Positions 7,723-13,595 of a DNA stretch of 15,213 bases are shown here, piece by piece. The DNA is from Pontimonas sp964350865. Its GTDB lineage: Bacteria > Actinomycetota > Actinomycetes > Actinomycetales > Microbacteriaceae. The first letter of the stretch is position 1, and each line of letters begins with the position of its first letter. The notes under the pieces were generated by a model. That model ran no database searches, was not told the DNA's origin, and saw nothing but the letters and a program-made list of their open reading frames with translations. The stretch is from the NCBI GenBank assembly GCA_964350865.1, contig CAYGLJ010000026.1, positions 1 to 15,213 of the forward strand. The letters run 5' to 3'. The position numbers and the translations under genes are program-made.

Positions 7723-9246
7723 ATGACCGATGAACGGATAATGCCTCGCCGCGCGCTGGTATCGGTGAGCGACAAGACCGGGCTTCTCGAACTGGGACAG
7801 GCGTTGGCGCAGGCTGGGGTAGAAATTGTCTCCACGGGCTCTACCGCTCGCACCCTGCGTGATGCGGGCGTGCCCGTGGCGGAGGTGAGCGAGGTTACCG
7901 GCTTCCAAGAGGCTCTCGATGGTCGGGTCAAGACGCTACACCCGAGTATTCACGGAGGAATCCTGGCGGACCGCAGGAACCCCGAGCACGTGGCTGCGCT
8001 GGAGCAGCTGGGCATTACGGCCATCGACTGGGTAATCGTGAACTTGTATCCGTTTGTGGAGACGCTCGCCTCAGGCGCAAAGGACGAGGACATCATCGAG
8101 CAAATCGATATCGGAGGTCCTGCAATGGTGCGGGCGGCAGCGAAGAACCACCACAGTGTTGCCATTGTGGTGAGTCCGTCGCGATACCGAGACCTCATCG
8201 CCTCTCTCCAGGAAGGCGGAACGACACTTGAGTGGCGAAGGGAACTCGCGGGAGAAGCTTTCACCCACACCGCCCGCTACGACAGCGCGGTAGCACAGTG
8301 GCTCACCGAGGGAGAATCCGTGAGCTTCCATGCGACCAAGCAGGGGGATCTTCGCTACGGCGAGAATTCACATCAGGCCGCCTCCGTCTATACCGGCCAC
8401 GCCATTGCACCCGGCCTCGCTTCGGCGACCGTGCTTCAGGGCAAAGAAATGTCCTACAACAACTACCTCGATGCGGATGCTGCGCTTCGCGCAGCGCTCG
8501 ATCACGAGGGTCCGGCTATTGCCATCATCAAGCACCAGAATCCGTGCGGAATAGCGACGGCGGAGTCGCTGGTCTTGGCACATGAGCTCGCTCACGCCTG
8601 CGATCCGGTGTCTGCTTTTGGGGGAGTCATTGCCGCCAACCGAGTGCTGGATGGTGACACTGCCCGCTCAATTGTCGAAATCTTCACCGAGGTAGTGGTC
8701 GCGCCGGGCTTCACCTCCGAAGCCCTTGAGGTCTTCGCAGCCAAACCAAATCTCCGGGTTGTTGAACTCCCGGAGGGGTTCCAGCCAGCAGAGACCGAGT
8801 GGCGTCACATCTCTGGCGGAGTGTTGGTTCAGGACGTGGATCGACACTTTGCAGATCCCTCCTCCTGGACCCTGGTCGCGGGTGAGAAGGCGAGCCCCTC
8901 GGAGCTTGCGTCCCTAGAGTTTGCCTGGCGCGCAGTGAGGGCCGTGAAATCCAATGGAATACTGCTTGCCCAGGGTGGCGCGAGTGTGGGCATTGGAATG
9001 GGCCAGGTCAACAGAGTGGATTCTTGCCAGCTCGCGGTGTCCAGAGCAGGAGAGCGGGCTGCCGGCAGTGTCGCTGCGTCTGATGCCTTTTTCCCCTTCG
9101 CTGATGGCCTCCAGATCTTGATCGATGCGGGGGTGCGGGCTGTGGTTCAACCCGGAGGGTCAGTGCGGGATGACGAAGTGATTGCCGCAGCGCAGGCAGC
9201 TGGCGTCACCATGTATCTCACGGGTGAGCGCCACTTTTTCCACTAG
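7723..9246 (+). CDS. purH: bifunctional AICAR transformylase/IMP cyclohydrolase
   Basis: A 507-residue enzyme for the last two steps of IMP synthesis: formylation of AICAR (ZMP) with 10-formyl-THF, then ring closure. From ATG 7723 the MGS-like cyclohydrolase domain covers about 1-140, with KTLHPSIHGG (70-79) and DIGGPAMVRAAAKN (129-142). The transformylase domain follows, with LRYGENSHQ (210-218) and the catalytic Lys270-His271 in KHQNPCG (Lys266-His267 in human ATIC). It ends with SDAFFPFADGL and QPGGSVRD motifs. The frame is also open from GTG 7696, but that lies inside purN; ATG 7723, with a GGAGAAGGG site at 7702-7710, is preferred. The stop overlaps the stop of the convergent GNAT gene. 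Its substrate is the precursor of the ZTP riboswitch ligand at 12186-12260. Confidence 0.96.
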   Translation: MTDERIMPRRALVSVSDKTGLLELGQALAQAGVEIVSTGSTARTLRDAGVPVAEVSEVTGFQEALDGRVKTLHPSIHGGILADRRNPEHVAALEQLGITAIDWVIVNLYPFVETLASGAKDEDIIEQIDIGGPAMVRAAAKNHHSVAIVVSPSRYRDLIASLQEGGTTLEWRRELAGEAFTHTARYDSAVAQWLTEGESVSFHATKQGDLRYGENSHQAASVYTGHAIAPGLASATVLQGKEMSYNNYLDADAALRAALDHEGPAIAIIKHQNPCGIATAESLVLAHELAHACDPVSAFGGVIAANRVLDGDTARSIVEIFTEVVVAPGFTSEALEVFAAKPNLRVVELPEGFQPAETEWRHISGGVLVQDVDRHFADPSSWTLVAGEKASPSELASLEFAWRAVRAVKSNGILLAQGGASVGIGMGQVNRVDSCQLAVSRAGERAAGSVAASDAFFPFADGLQILIDAGVRAVVQPGGSVRDDEVIAAAQAAGVTMYLTGERHFFH

Positions 9247-9695
9247 AGGGTGAGAGACCCGATCGTGTCACCGTATTCGGTGACACCAGACTCGGCGAAT
9301 CCCAGGTGTCGGAAGAATTCTCCCGGGCCCTCTTGGCCGCCCGACCAGACTGCTGTCAGGGTGGTGAACCCTTGAGCGCGGGCCTCCTCCGTAACGGCAT
9401 CAATAGCGAATCGACCCACACCTTGGCCTTGAGCGTTGGCATCCACGCTGACCCTCCAGACGCAACAGCGCAGGGCCTCATCGGGGTGGGTGGAATCGAA
9501 GTAGGCACGAATAAAACCCACTACCGAGTCATCGAGGGTGATGACGCGGCTCCAGGTTTTGGTGGGATCAAGCGTTGCATCAGCGTTGGCGTAGGTGACG
9601 GGAGTCTCGAACTGCTCTTGTCCTGGCCGCAACTCGAGCGAGTTTGCCTGCATCGCGGTGTCCGCAGAGAGTTCCCTAAGCGTCAAGCCCATCAT
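9243..9695 (-). CDS. GNAT family N-acetyltransferase (BltD/PaiA polyamine-type resemblance)
   Basis: From ATG 9695 the protein has 150 residues. The acetyl-CoA loop is QGQGVG (89-94), fitting Q/R-x-x-G-x-G/A, preceded by the beta-4 strand CVWRVSVD (78-85). Near the C-terminus, EFFRHLGF (126-133) is the usual F-x-x-x-G-F segment. The N-terminal LTLREL followed by a GQEQFETPVTY stretch recalls spermidine or diamine acetyltransferases of the BltD/PaiA group, but the substrate is only a guess. An ATG at 9725 would add 10 residues. ATG 9695 is preferred because the family starts close to LTLREL and TACGCT lies 6 bases before it, suggesting a leaderless mRNA; neither start has a ribosome site. The gene converges on purH with a shared CTAG stop and diverges from icd. 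Confidence 0.85.
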   Translation of the reverse strand: MMGLTLRELSADTAMQANSLELRPGQEQFETPVTYANADATLDPTKTWSRVITLDDSVVGFIRAYFDSTHPDEALRCCVWRVSVDANAQGQGVGRFAIDAVTEEARAQGFTTLTAVWSGGQEGPGEFFRHLGFAESGVTEYGDTIGSLTL

Positions 9696-9701
9696 GTTGT
9701 T

Positions 9702-9707
9702 AGCGTA
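9702..9707 (-). promoter_or_regulatory. putative -10 box, leaderless start of the GNAT gene
   Basis: TACGCT on the minus strand ends exactly 6 bases before ATG 9695, the arrangement also seen before the DUF4190-like gene. If real, it decides the start codon against ATG 9725, which lies upstream of the box. Confidence 0.4.
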
Positions 9708-9733
9708 GAGCGTTTGCGTGAACATCCGGTAAG

Positions 9734-9751
9734 TATCTTTATGTAAAGATA
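9734..9751. promoter_or_regulatory. 18-bp dyad, possible operator between GNAT gene and icd
   Basis: TATCTTTATGTAAAGATA is a perfect 8-bp inverted repeat around a 2-base centre. It is AT-rich against the surrounding DNA. It lies about 39-56 bases upstream of the inferred GNAT start and about 33-50 upstream of the inferred icd transcription start. TATC-N10-GATA dyads of this size are typical of dimeric winged-helix regulators such as MarR-family proteins; which protein binds is unknown. Confidence 0.45.
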
Positions 9752-9771
9752 TATACGGCGCCTTTCGAGAT

Positions 9772-9777
9772 TAGACT
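9772..9777 (+). promoter_or_regulatory. putative -10 box of icd
   Basis: TAGACT, preceded by T, lies 41 bases before the icd GTG and matches the boxes upstream of pcrA and glyA. It would give a leader of about 35 bases that carries the good ribosome site. There is no clear -35 box; the dyad at 9734-9751 occupies that area. Confidence 0.4.
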
Positions 9778-9818
9778 TTCTCGGTCAAGCGCGCCCGTTC
9801 GAAGAGAAGGGATTCCCC

Positions 9819-11033
9819 GTGGAAAAGATCAAGGTTGATGGCGTTGTCGTAGAGCTCGATGGCGATGAAATGACACGCATTATTTGGCAGGCCATCAAGG
9901 ATCGCCTCATCCACCCCTACCTCGATCTCACCCTGGAGTACTACGACTTAGGAATTGAGAAGCGCGATGAGACTGATGATCAGATCACCATCGACGCTGC
10001 TCATGCAATCCAGAAGCACGGAGTCGGTGTCAAGTGCGCCACCATCACTCCTGACGAGGCCCGCGTTGAAGAGTTTGGTCTCAAGAAGATGTGGCGCAGC
10101 CCCAACGGGACCATCCGGAACATTCTCGGCGGTGTGATTTTCCGTGAGCCCATCATCATTTCGAACATCCCCCGGCTTGTTCCCGGTTGGAACAAGCCGA
10201 TCATTGTCGGACGTCACGCTTTTGGTGATCAGTACCGCGCCACGGACTTTGTGTTCGAGGGACCGGGAACACTCACCATTAGCTTCCAGCCCAAAGACGG
10301 TGGTGAAGCCCAGAGCTTTGAGGTATTCGAGGCACCCGGAGGCGGTGTTGCCATGGCGATGTACAACCTCGACGCATCCATCCGCGATTTCGCTCGCGCA
10401 TCTCTGAACTATGGCCTCAACCGTGGTTACCCGGTCTACCTCTCCACGAAGAACACCATCTTGAAGGCCTACGACGGCCGCTTCAAGGACATTTTCCAGG
10501 AGGTCTTCGAAGCGGAGTTCCAGGACCAGTTTGAGAAGGCCGGTATCACCTATGAACACCGCCTGATTGATGACATGGTGGCAGCGGCGCTCAAATGGGA
10601 GGGCGGCTATGTCTGGGCCACCAAGAACTATGACGGTGACGTTCAGTCCGACACGGTTGCCCAAGGTTTTGGATCGCTGGGGCTGATGACCAGTGTGCTC
10701 ACCACTCCGGATGGCAAAATCGTCGAGGCCGAGGCGGCCCACGGAACCGTGACCCGTCACTACCGTGAGCACCAGAAGGGTAACCCCACCTCAACAAACC
10801 CGATCGCGTCGATTTTCGCGTGGACGAGGGGTCTGATGCACCGCGGAAAACTCGACTCGAACCAGGCACTTATTGATTTCGCTCAGACGCTCGAGGACGT
10901 GGTCATTAAGACTGTCGAATCTGGAGCCATGACGAAGGACCTCGCGATGCTCGTCGGTGGAGACCAAAAGTGGCAGACGACGGAAGACTTCTTGGCCACC
11001 TTGGATGAGAATCTGAAGGCCCGACTCGGCTAG
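9819..11033 (+). CDS. icd: NADP-dependent isocitrate dehydrogenase, dimeric eukaryotic-type
   Basis: A 404-residue TCA-cycle enzyme converting isocitrate + NADP+ to 2-oxoglutarate + CO2 + NADPH. It closely resembles the homodimeric class of human IDH1 rather than the E. coli class or the large monomeric enzyme. Isocitrate-binding residues keep human numbering: Ser94 (in WRSPNGTIR), Arg100, Arg109, Arg132 (in GRHAFGDQYRATDF) and Tyr139. Lys211, Asp251, Asp274 and Asp278 correspond to human Lys212, Asp252, Asp275 and Asp279. Arg313-His314 in GTVTRHYR mark NADP rather than NAD specificity. The GTG start has GAGAAGGG at 9804-9811, 7 bases away. Only a CsoR-type promoter separates its stop from the microprotein gene, so some read-through is likely. 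Confidence 0.96.
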   Translation: MEKIKVDGVVVELDGDEMTRIIWQAIKDRLIHPYLDLTLEYYDLGIEKRDETDDQITIDAAHAIQKHGVGVKCATITPDEARVEEFGLKKMWRSPNGTIRNILGGVIFREPIIISNIPRLVPGWNKPIIVGRHAFGDQYRATDFVFEGPGTLTISFQPKDGGEAQSFEVFEAPGGGVAMAMYNLDASIRDFARASLNYGLNRGYPVYLSTKNTILKAYDGRFKDIFQEVFEAEFQDQFEKAGITYEHRLIDDMVAAALKWEGGYVWATKNYDGDVQSDTVAQGFGSLGLMTSVLTTPDGKIVEAEAAHGTVTRHYREHQKGNPTSTNPIASIFAWTRGLMHRGKLDSNQALIDFAQTLEDVVIKTVESGAMTKDLAMLVGGDQKWQTTEDFLATLDENLKARLG

Positions 11034-11062
11034 TGGCAAAAATACCCCCAGGGGTATATACT
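11034..11062 (+). promoter_or_regulatory. promoter of the cysteine-rich microprotein gene
   Basis: TGGCAA (11034-11039, 3 of 6 matches to TTGACA) and TATACT (11057-11062, 5 of 6 to TATAAT) are 17 bases apart. The -35 begins directly after the icd stop codon. Initiation near 11069 would give a leader of about 34 bases containing a strong ribosome site. The spacer is almost filled by the CsoR-like dyad, so a bound repressor would block RNA polymerase. A small dyad ACTCTGAGAGT (11060-11070) overlaps the likely start point. Confidence 0.6.
11042..11057. promoter_or_regulatory. CsoR-family type operator
   Basis: ATACCCC-CA-GGGGTAT is a perfect 7-bp inverted repeat with a 2-base centre. Dyads made of C and G runs flanked by TA are characteristic of sites bound by CsoR-family repressors (Cu(I)-sensing CsoR and RicR, persulfide-sensing CstR). 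Its position between the -35 and -10 boxes is typical of a repressor site. No CsoR-family gene lies in the window, so the regulator must be encoded elsewhere. The effector (copper, another metal or sulfane sulfur) cannot be read from the site. Confidence 0.65.
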
Positions 11063-11102
11063 CTGAGAGTCGTGATTACTTCAACACTCAAGGAGAACCA
11101 TC

Positions 11103-11219
11103 GTGTGTAGCCCAGCGCGTTGTAACCGCTGCAGCAAGGTCACTTGGACCGGTTGCGGAGAGCACATTGAACAGGCTTTGGCTGGTTTTGGACCAGACGA
11201 GCTCTGCAAGTGCGCCTAG
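11103..11219 (+). CDS. 38-residue cysteine-rich microprotein, uncharacterised
   Basis: GTG 11103 is preceded by a strong AAGGAGA site (11090-11096) at ideal spacing and opens a 38-codon frame. Six residues are cysteine (2, 7, 10, 18, 35, 37), forming C7-x-x-C10 and C35-x-C37 pairs, with His21 between them. The N-terminus MCSPARCNRC and the WTGCGEHIEQ segment (15-24) recall, from memory, short unnamed actinobacterial proteins beginning MC-x-P-x-x-C-x-x-C. There is no signal peptide or membrane segment, so a cytosolic metal- or persulfide-handling peptide is plausible. The CsoR-like operator supports this: in M. tuberculosis the small cysteine-rich metallothionein MymT is controlled by the CsoR paralogue RicR. 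MymT homology is not claimed. Own promoter, own ribosome site and a following terminator make it a genuine gene; the function is inferred. Confidence 0.75.
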   Translation: MCSPARCNRCSKVTWTGCGEHIEQALAGFGPDELCKCA

Positions 11220-11234
11220 TCCTCAGCTGACTCT

Positions 11235-11264
11235 CTCATCCCTAGGCCAAGGCCTGGGGATGAG
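11235..11264. terminator. strong hairpin terminator between microprotein gene and purU
   Basis: A 14-bp stem (11235-11248 with 11251-11264; one G-U pair, otherwise perfect) encloses AA, so the working loop is slightly larger. It lies 15 bases after the microprotein stop and directly abuts the purU stop codon on the other strand. TCATTT follows on the plus side, a modest T-run. It probably ends transcripts from both directions, including read-through from icd. Confidence 0.75.
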
Positions 11265-12122
11265 TCATTTAAAGATGATCGTGCGCACACCATCGAGCAA
11301 GATGCGGTGCTCGGCAAACCACCGCACAGCTTGGGTAAGTGTTCGAGATTCCTCATCCTGGCCGATGGCACGGAGCTCCTCGGCCGAGTGAGAGTGATCC
11401 ACGCGGACGACATTCTGCTCGATGATCGGACCCTCATCGAGCTCGGTGGTGACAAAGTGTGCGGTCGCACCGATGAGTTTCACACCCCGCTCGTGCGCCT
11501 GACGATAGGGGTTTGCCCCCTTGAAGCCTGGCAAGAACGAATGATGAATGTTAATAATGCGGCCCTCGAGTGCCTCACACAGTTCCGGACTGAGGATCTG
11601 CATATACCGAGCTAAGACGACCAACTCGATGTCGTGCTCCTCCACCAGCGCGAGCACTTCAGCCTCGAAAGCGGCTTTGCTGGCCTGGTCGCTGATGGGA
11701 AGTGCGCGGAAGGGAACTCCGTAGAAATCGGCAACAGGCTTGAGAGCGTCGTGGTTAGAGAGAACTTGAGGAATATCAATGGTGAGGTGACCGTCTCGCT
11801 GGCGCACCAGGAGGTCGGTGAGGCAGTGTCCTGCGCTGGAGGCAAGAATAAGAGTGCGTAGCGGTCGTCCTACCGTGTTGATCTCCGCGGTCATTCCGTA
11901 GCGCTCAATCACCGGCGCAAGAGCGGAATGGAAGGTCTCGTAGTCCGCGGTAGTTTCCACCTGCAGACGCATAAAGAAGCGCCCCGTGTCCTCAGAGGAG
12001 AACTGCTGAGACTCGGTGATATTTCCCTGCGCTTCGACGATGGCTCCGCTGACAGCGTGGACAATGCCGGGCTTGTCATCGCAGACGAACGTCACGACAA
12101 AGTGAAACAGAGAGCTTGGCAC
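11265..12122 (-). CDS. purU: formyltetrahydrofolate deformylase
   Basis: A 285-residue enzyme hydrolysing 10-formyl-THF to formate and THF, balancing the folate pool and, in bacteria, supplying formate or free THF. The N-terminal ACT domain (about 5-85) begins VVTFVCDDKPGIVHAVSG (9-26), a regulatory ligand-binding module. The C-terminal formyltransferase domain has NIHHSFLPGFKGANPY (191-206) with Asn191 and His193, and Asp229 in LDEGPI, the catalytic triad shared with PurN. Length is typical. The start is GTG 12122 with no usable ribosome site; TAAGCT ends 6 bases before it, suggesting a leaderless mRNA. It is transcribed away from glyA, on which it has the opposite metabolic effect: GlyA-FolD charge folate and PurU discharges it. 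Confidence 0.95.
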   Translation of the reverse strand: MPSSLFHFVVTFVCDDKPGIVHAVSGAIVEAQGNITESQQFSSEDTGRFFMRLQVETTADYETFHSALAPVIERYGMTAEINTVGRPLRTLILASSAGHCLTDLLVRQRDGHLTIDIPQVLSNHDALKPVADFYGVPFRALPISDQASKAAFEAEVLALVEEHDIELVVLARYMQILSPELCEALEGRIINIHHSFLPGFKGANPYRQAHERGVKLIGATAHFVTTELDEGPIIEQNVVRVDHSHSAEELRAIGQDEESRTLTQAVRWFAEHRILLDGVRTIIFK

Positions 12123-12128
12123 CCCCCT

Positions 12129-12134
12129 AGCTTA
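12129..12134 (-). promoter_or_regulatory. putative -10 box, leaderless start of purU
   Basis: TAAGCT on the minus strand is followed by AGGGGG and then the GTG at 12122. The G-run touches the start codon and is too close to serve as a ribosome site, so a leaderless mRNA explains the layout better. No -35 box is visible. Confidence 0.4.
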
Positions 12135-12177
12135 GGGTTTGCGCGTGAGTCACCGGGCTGCTCCCAGCGACCTCGGT

Positions 12178-12183
12178 TAGACT
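12178..12183 (+). promoter_or_regulatory. putative -10 box of the glyA-folD-tdk operon
   Basis: TAGACT preceded by GT lies 6 bases before the first base of the riboswitch P1 stem (12189), so the inferred transcription start coincides with the beginning of the aptamer. That agreement supports both calls. The -35 region (about 12155-12160) is not recognisable. Confidence 0.5.
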
Positions 12184-12185
12184 CT

Positions 12186-12260
12186 CACTACGCAACTGGC
12201 GTAATGATGGATAACCATCGGGGAGCGTAAGGAAGCGTGCTGGCCGTACGCCTGGGCTGA
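12186..12260 (+). promoter_or_regulatory. ZTP riboswitch (pfl motif) controlling glyA-folD-tdk
   Basis: The leader carries the conserved pfl blocks AACTGGCG (12194-12201), GGGGAGCG (12220-12227) and GCCTGGGC (12250-12257). Proposed fold: P1 12189-12193 with 12225-12229; P2 12206-12210 with 12215-12219 (loop ATAA); P3 12241-12245 with 12255-12259. The P3 loop ACGCC (12248-12252) pairs with GGCGT (12198-12202) as the conserved pseudoknot. This class binds ZTP and ZMP (AICAR), which accumulate when 10-formyl-THF is short, and raises expression of folate and purine genes, very often glyA and folD. No strong terminator lies before the glyA start, so control of translation is more likely than attenuation. 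Confidence 0.9.
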
Positions 12261-12299
12261 CACGACAATTCCATATCCGTGTAACCAAGGGAGAGCCCC

Positions 12300-13589
12300 G
12301 TGAACCCCACAACAACCCCAGCACTCGATGCATTTACTGCAACGCTCGCCGAGATTGATCCCGAGATTCAGGACGTCCTGGATAAGGAACTCGGCCGCCA
12401 GCGTGGCACGTTGGAAATGATTGCCAGCGAAAACTTTGTCCCTCACGCAGTCCTGGAAGCTCAAGGCAGCGTATTGACGAACAAGTACGCCGAGGGCTAC
12501 CCCGGCAAGCGCTACTACGGCGGCTGCGAATTCGTCGACATCGCTGAGAACCTCGCCATTGAGCGGGCCAAGGAACTCTTCGGAGCCGCGTATGCGAACG
12601 TCCAGCCACACTCGGGTGCGAGCGCAAGCGCCGCGGTCTTGCACGCACTCGCGCAACCTGGCGACACGATTTTGGGCCTCGAGTTAGCTCACGGTGGTCA
12701 CCTCACCCACGGTATGAAGCTCAACTTTTCCGGCAAGGTCTACAACGCCACCTCCTATGGAGTAGAGCCCGATACCTTCCTGATCGACATGGACAAAGTC
12801 CGTGACAAGGCTCTTGAACACAAGCCCACCGTCTTGATTGCGGGCTGGTCGGCGTATCCCCGTCACACCGACTTTGCGGCATTCCGTGCCATCGCTGACG
12901 AGGTGGGAGCAAAGCTTTGGGTCGACATGGCGCACTTTGCTGGTTTGGTCGCAGCCGGGCTGCACCCCTCTCCTATCCCTCACGCGGATGTCGTGTCGAC
13001 CACTGTGCACAAGACCCTCGGTGGTCCTCGCTCCGGAATTATTCTCAGCCGGGATGAGTCACTGGCTAAGAAGCTGAATTCTGCGGTGTTCCCTGGACAG
13101 CAGGGTGGACCTCTTATGCACGTGATTGCGGCGAAGGCTGTCGCTTTCAAGCTCGCGATGACCCCTGAGTTCCGCGATCGTCAAGAAAGAACAATTCAGG
13201 GCGCACAGCTCTTGGCTGAGCGCTTGGTCCAGGATGACACCAAGGCTGCGGGAGTGGACGTTCTCACGGGTGGAACTGATGTCCACCTCGCGCTTGTGGA
13301 CTTGCGGAACTCGCCTGTAGATGGTCAGCAGGCCGAGGACCTCCTCCACCACGTGGGAATTACTGTGAACCGCAACGCGGTTCCCTTTGACCCCAGGCCG
13401 CCCATGGTTACCTCCGGTGTCCGGATCGGTACTCCAGCGCTGGCGACACGAGGATTTGGTGAGACGGAATTCACGGAGGTGGCGGACATCATCGCGCACA
13501 CGTTGATGCCAAACCCTGACATTGAGGCATTGCAGGGACGAGTTGCGCAGTTGACCCAAGCGTGGCCGTTGTATCCCGAGCTTTCCTAA
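12300..13589 (+). CDS. glyA: serine hydroxymethyltransferase
   Basis: A 429-residue PLP enzyme that interconverts serine + THF and glycine + 5,10-methylene-THF, the main entry of one-carbon units. EMIASENFVP (39-48), NKYAEGYPGKRYYGG (61-75), LWVDMAHFAGL (206-216) and STTVHKTLGGPRSG (233-246) are diagnostic; Lys238 is the PLP-binding lysine (Lys229 in E. coli). Length is standard. The GTG start has AAGGGAG at 12287-12293. The base run AGCCC (12294-12298) between the ribosome site and the start can pair with GGGCT of the riboswitch P3 stem, a possible switch for translation. folD follows after 6 bases. Confidence 0.97.
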   Translation: MNPTTTPALDAFTATLAEIDPEIQDVLDKELGRQRGTLEMIASENFVPHAVLEAQGSVLTNKYAEGYPGKRYYGGCEFVDIAENLAIERAKELFGAAYANVQPHSGASASAAVLHALAQPGDTILGLELAHGGHLTHGMKLNFSGKVYNATSYGVEPDTFLIDMDKVRDKALEHKPTVLIAGWSAYPRHTDFAAFRAIADEVGAKLWVDMAHFAGLVAAGLHPSPIPHADVVSTTVHKTLGGPRSGIILSRDESLAKKLNSAVFPGQQGGPLMHVIAAKAVAFKLAMTPEFRDRQERTIQGAQLLAERLVQDDTKAAGVDVLTGGTDVHLALVDLRNSPVDGQQAEDLLHHVGITVNRNAVPFDPRPPMVTSGVRIGTPALATRGFGETEFTEVADIIAHTLMPNPDIEALQGRVAQLTQAWPLYPELS

Positions 13590-13595
13590 CCCCGC

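Noticed and set aside
9948..10772. A 274-codon minus-strand open frame opposite icd
   Set aside because: It mirrors the highly conserved icd reading frame, shows no family features and has no promoter or ribosome site.
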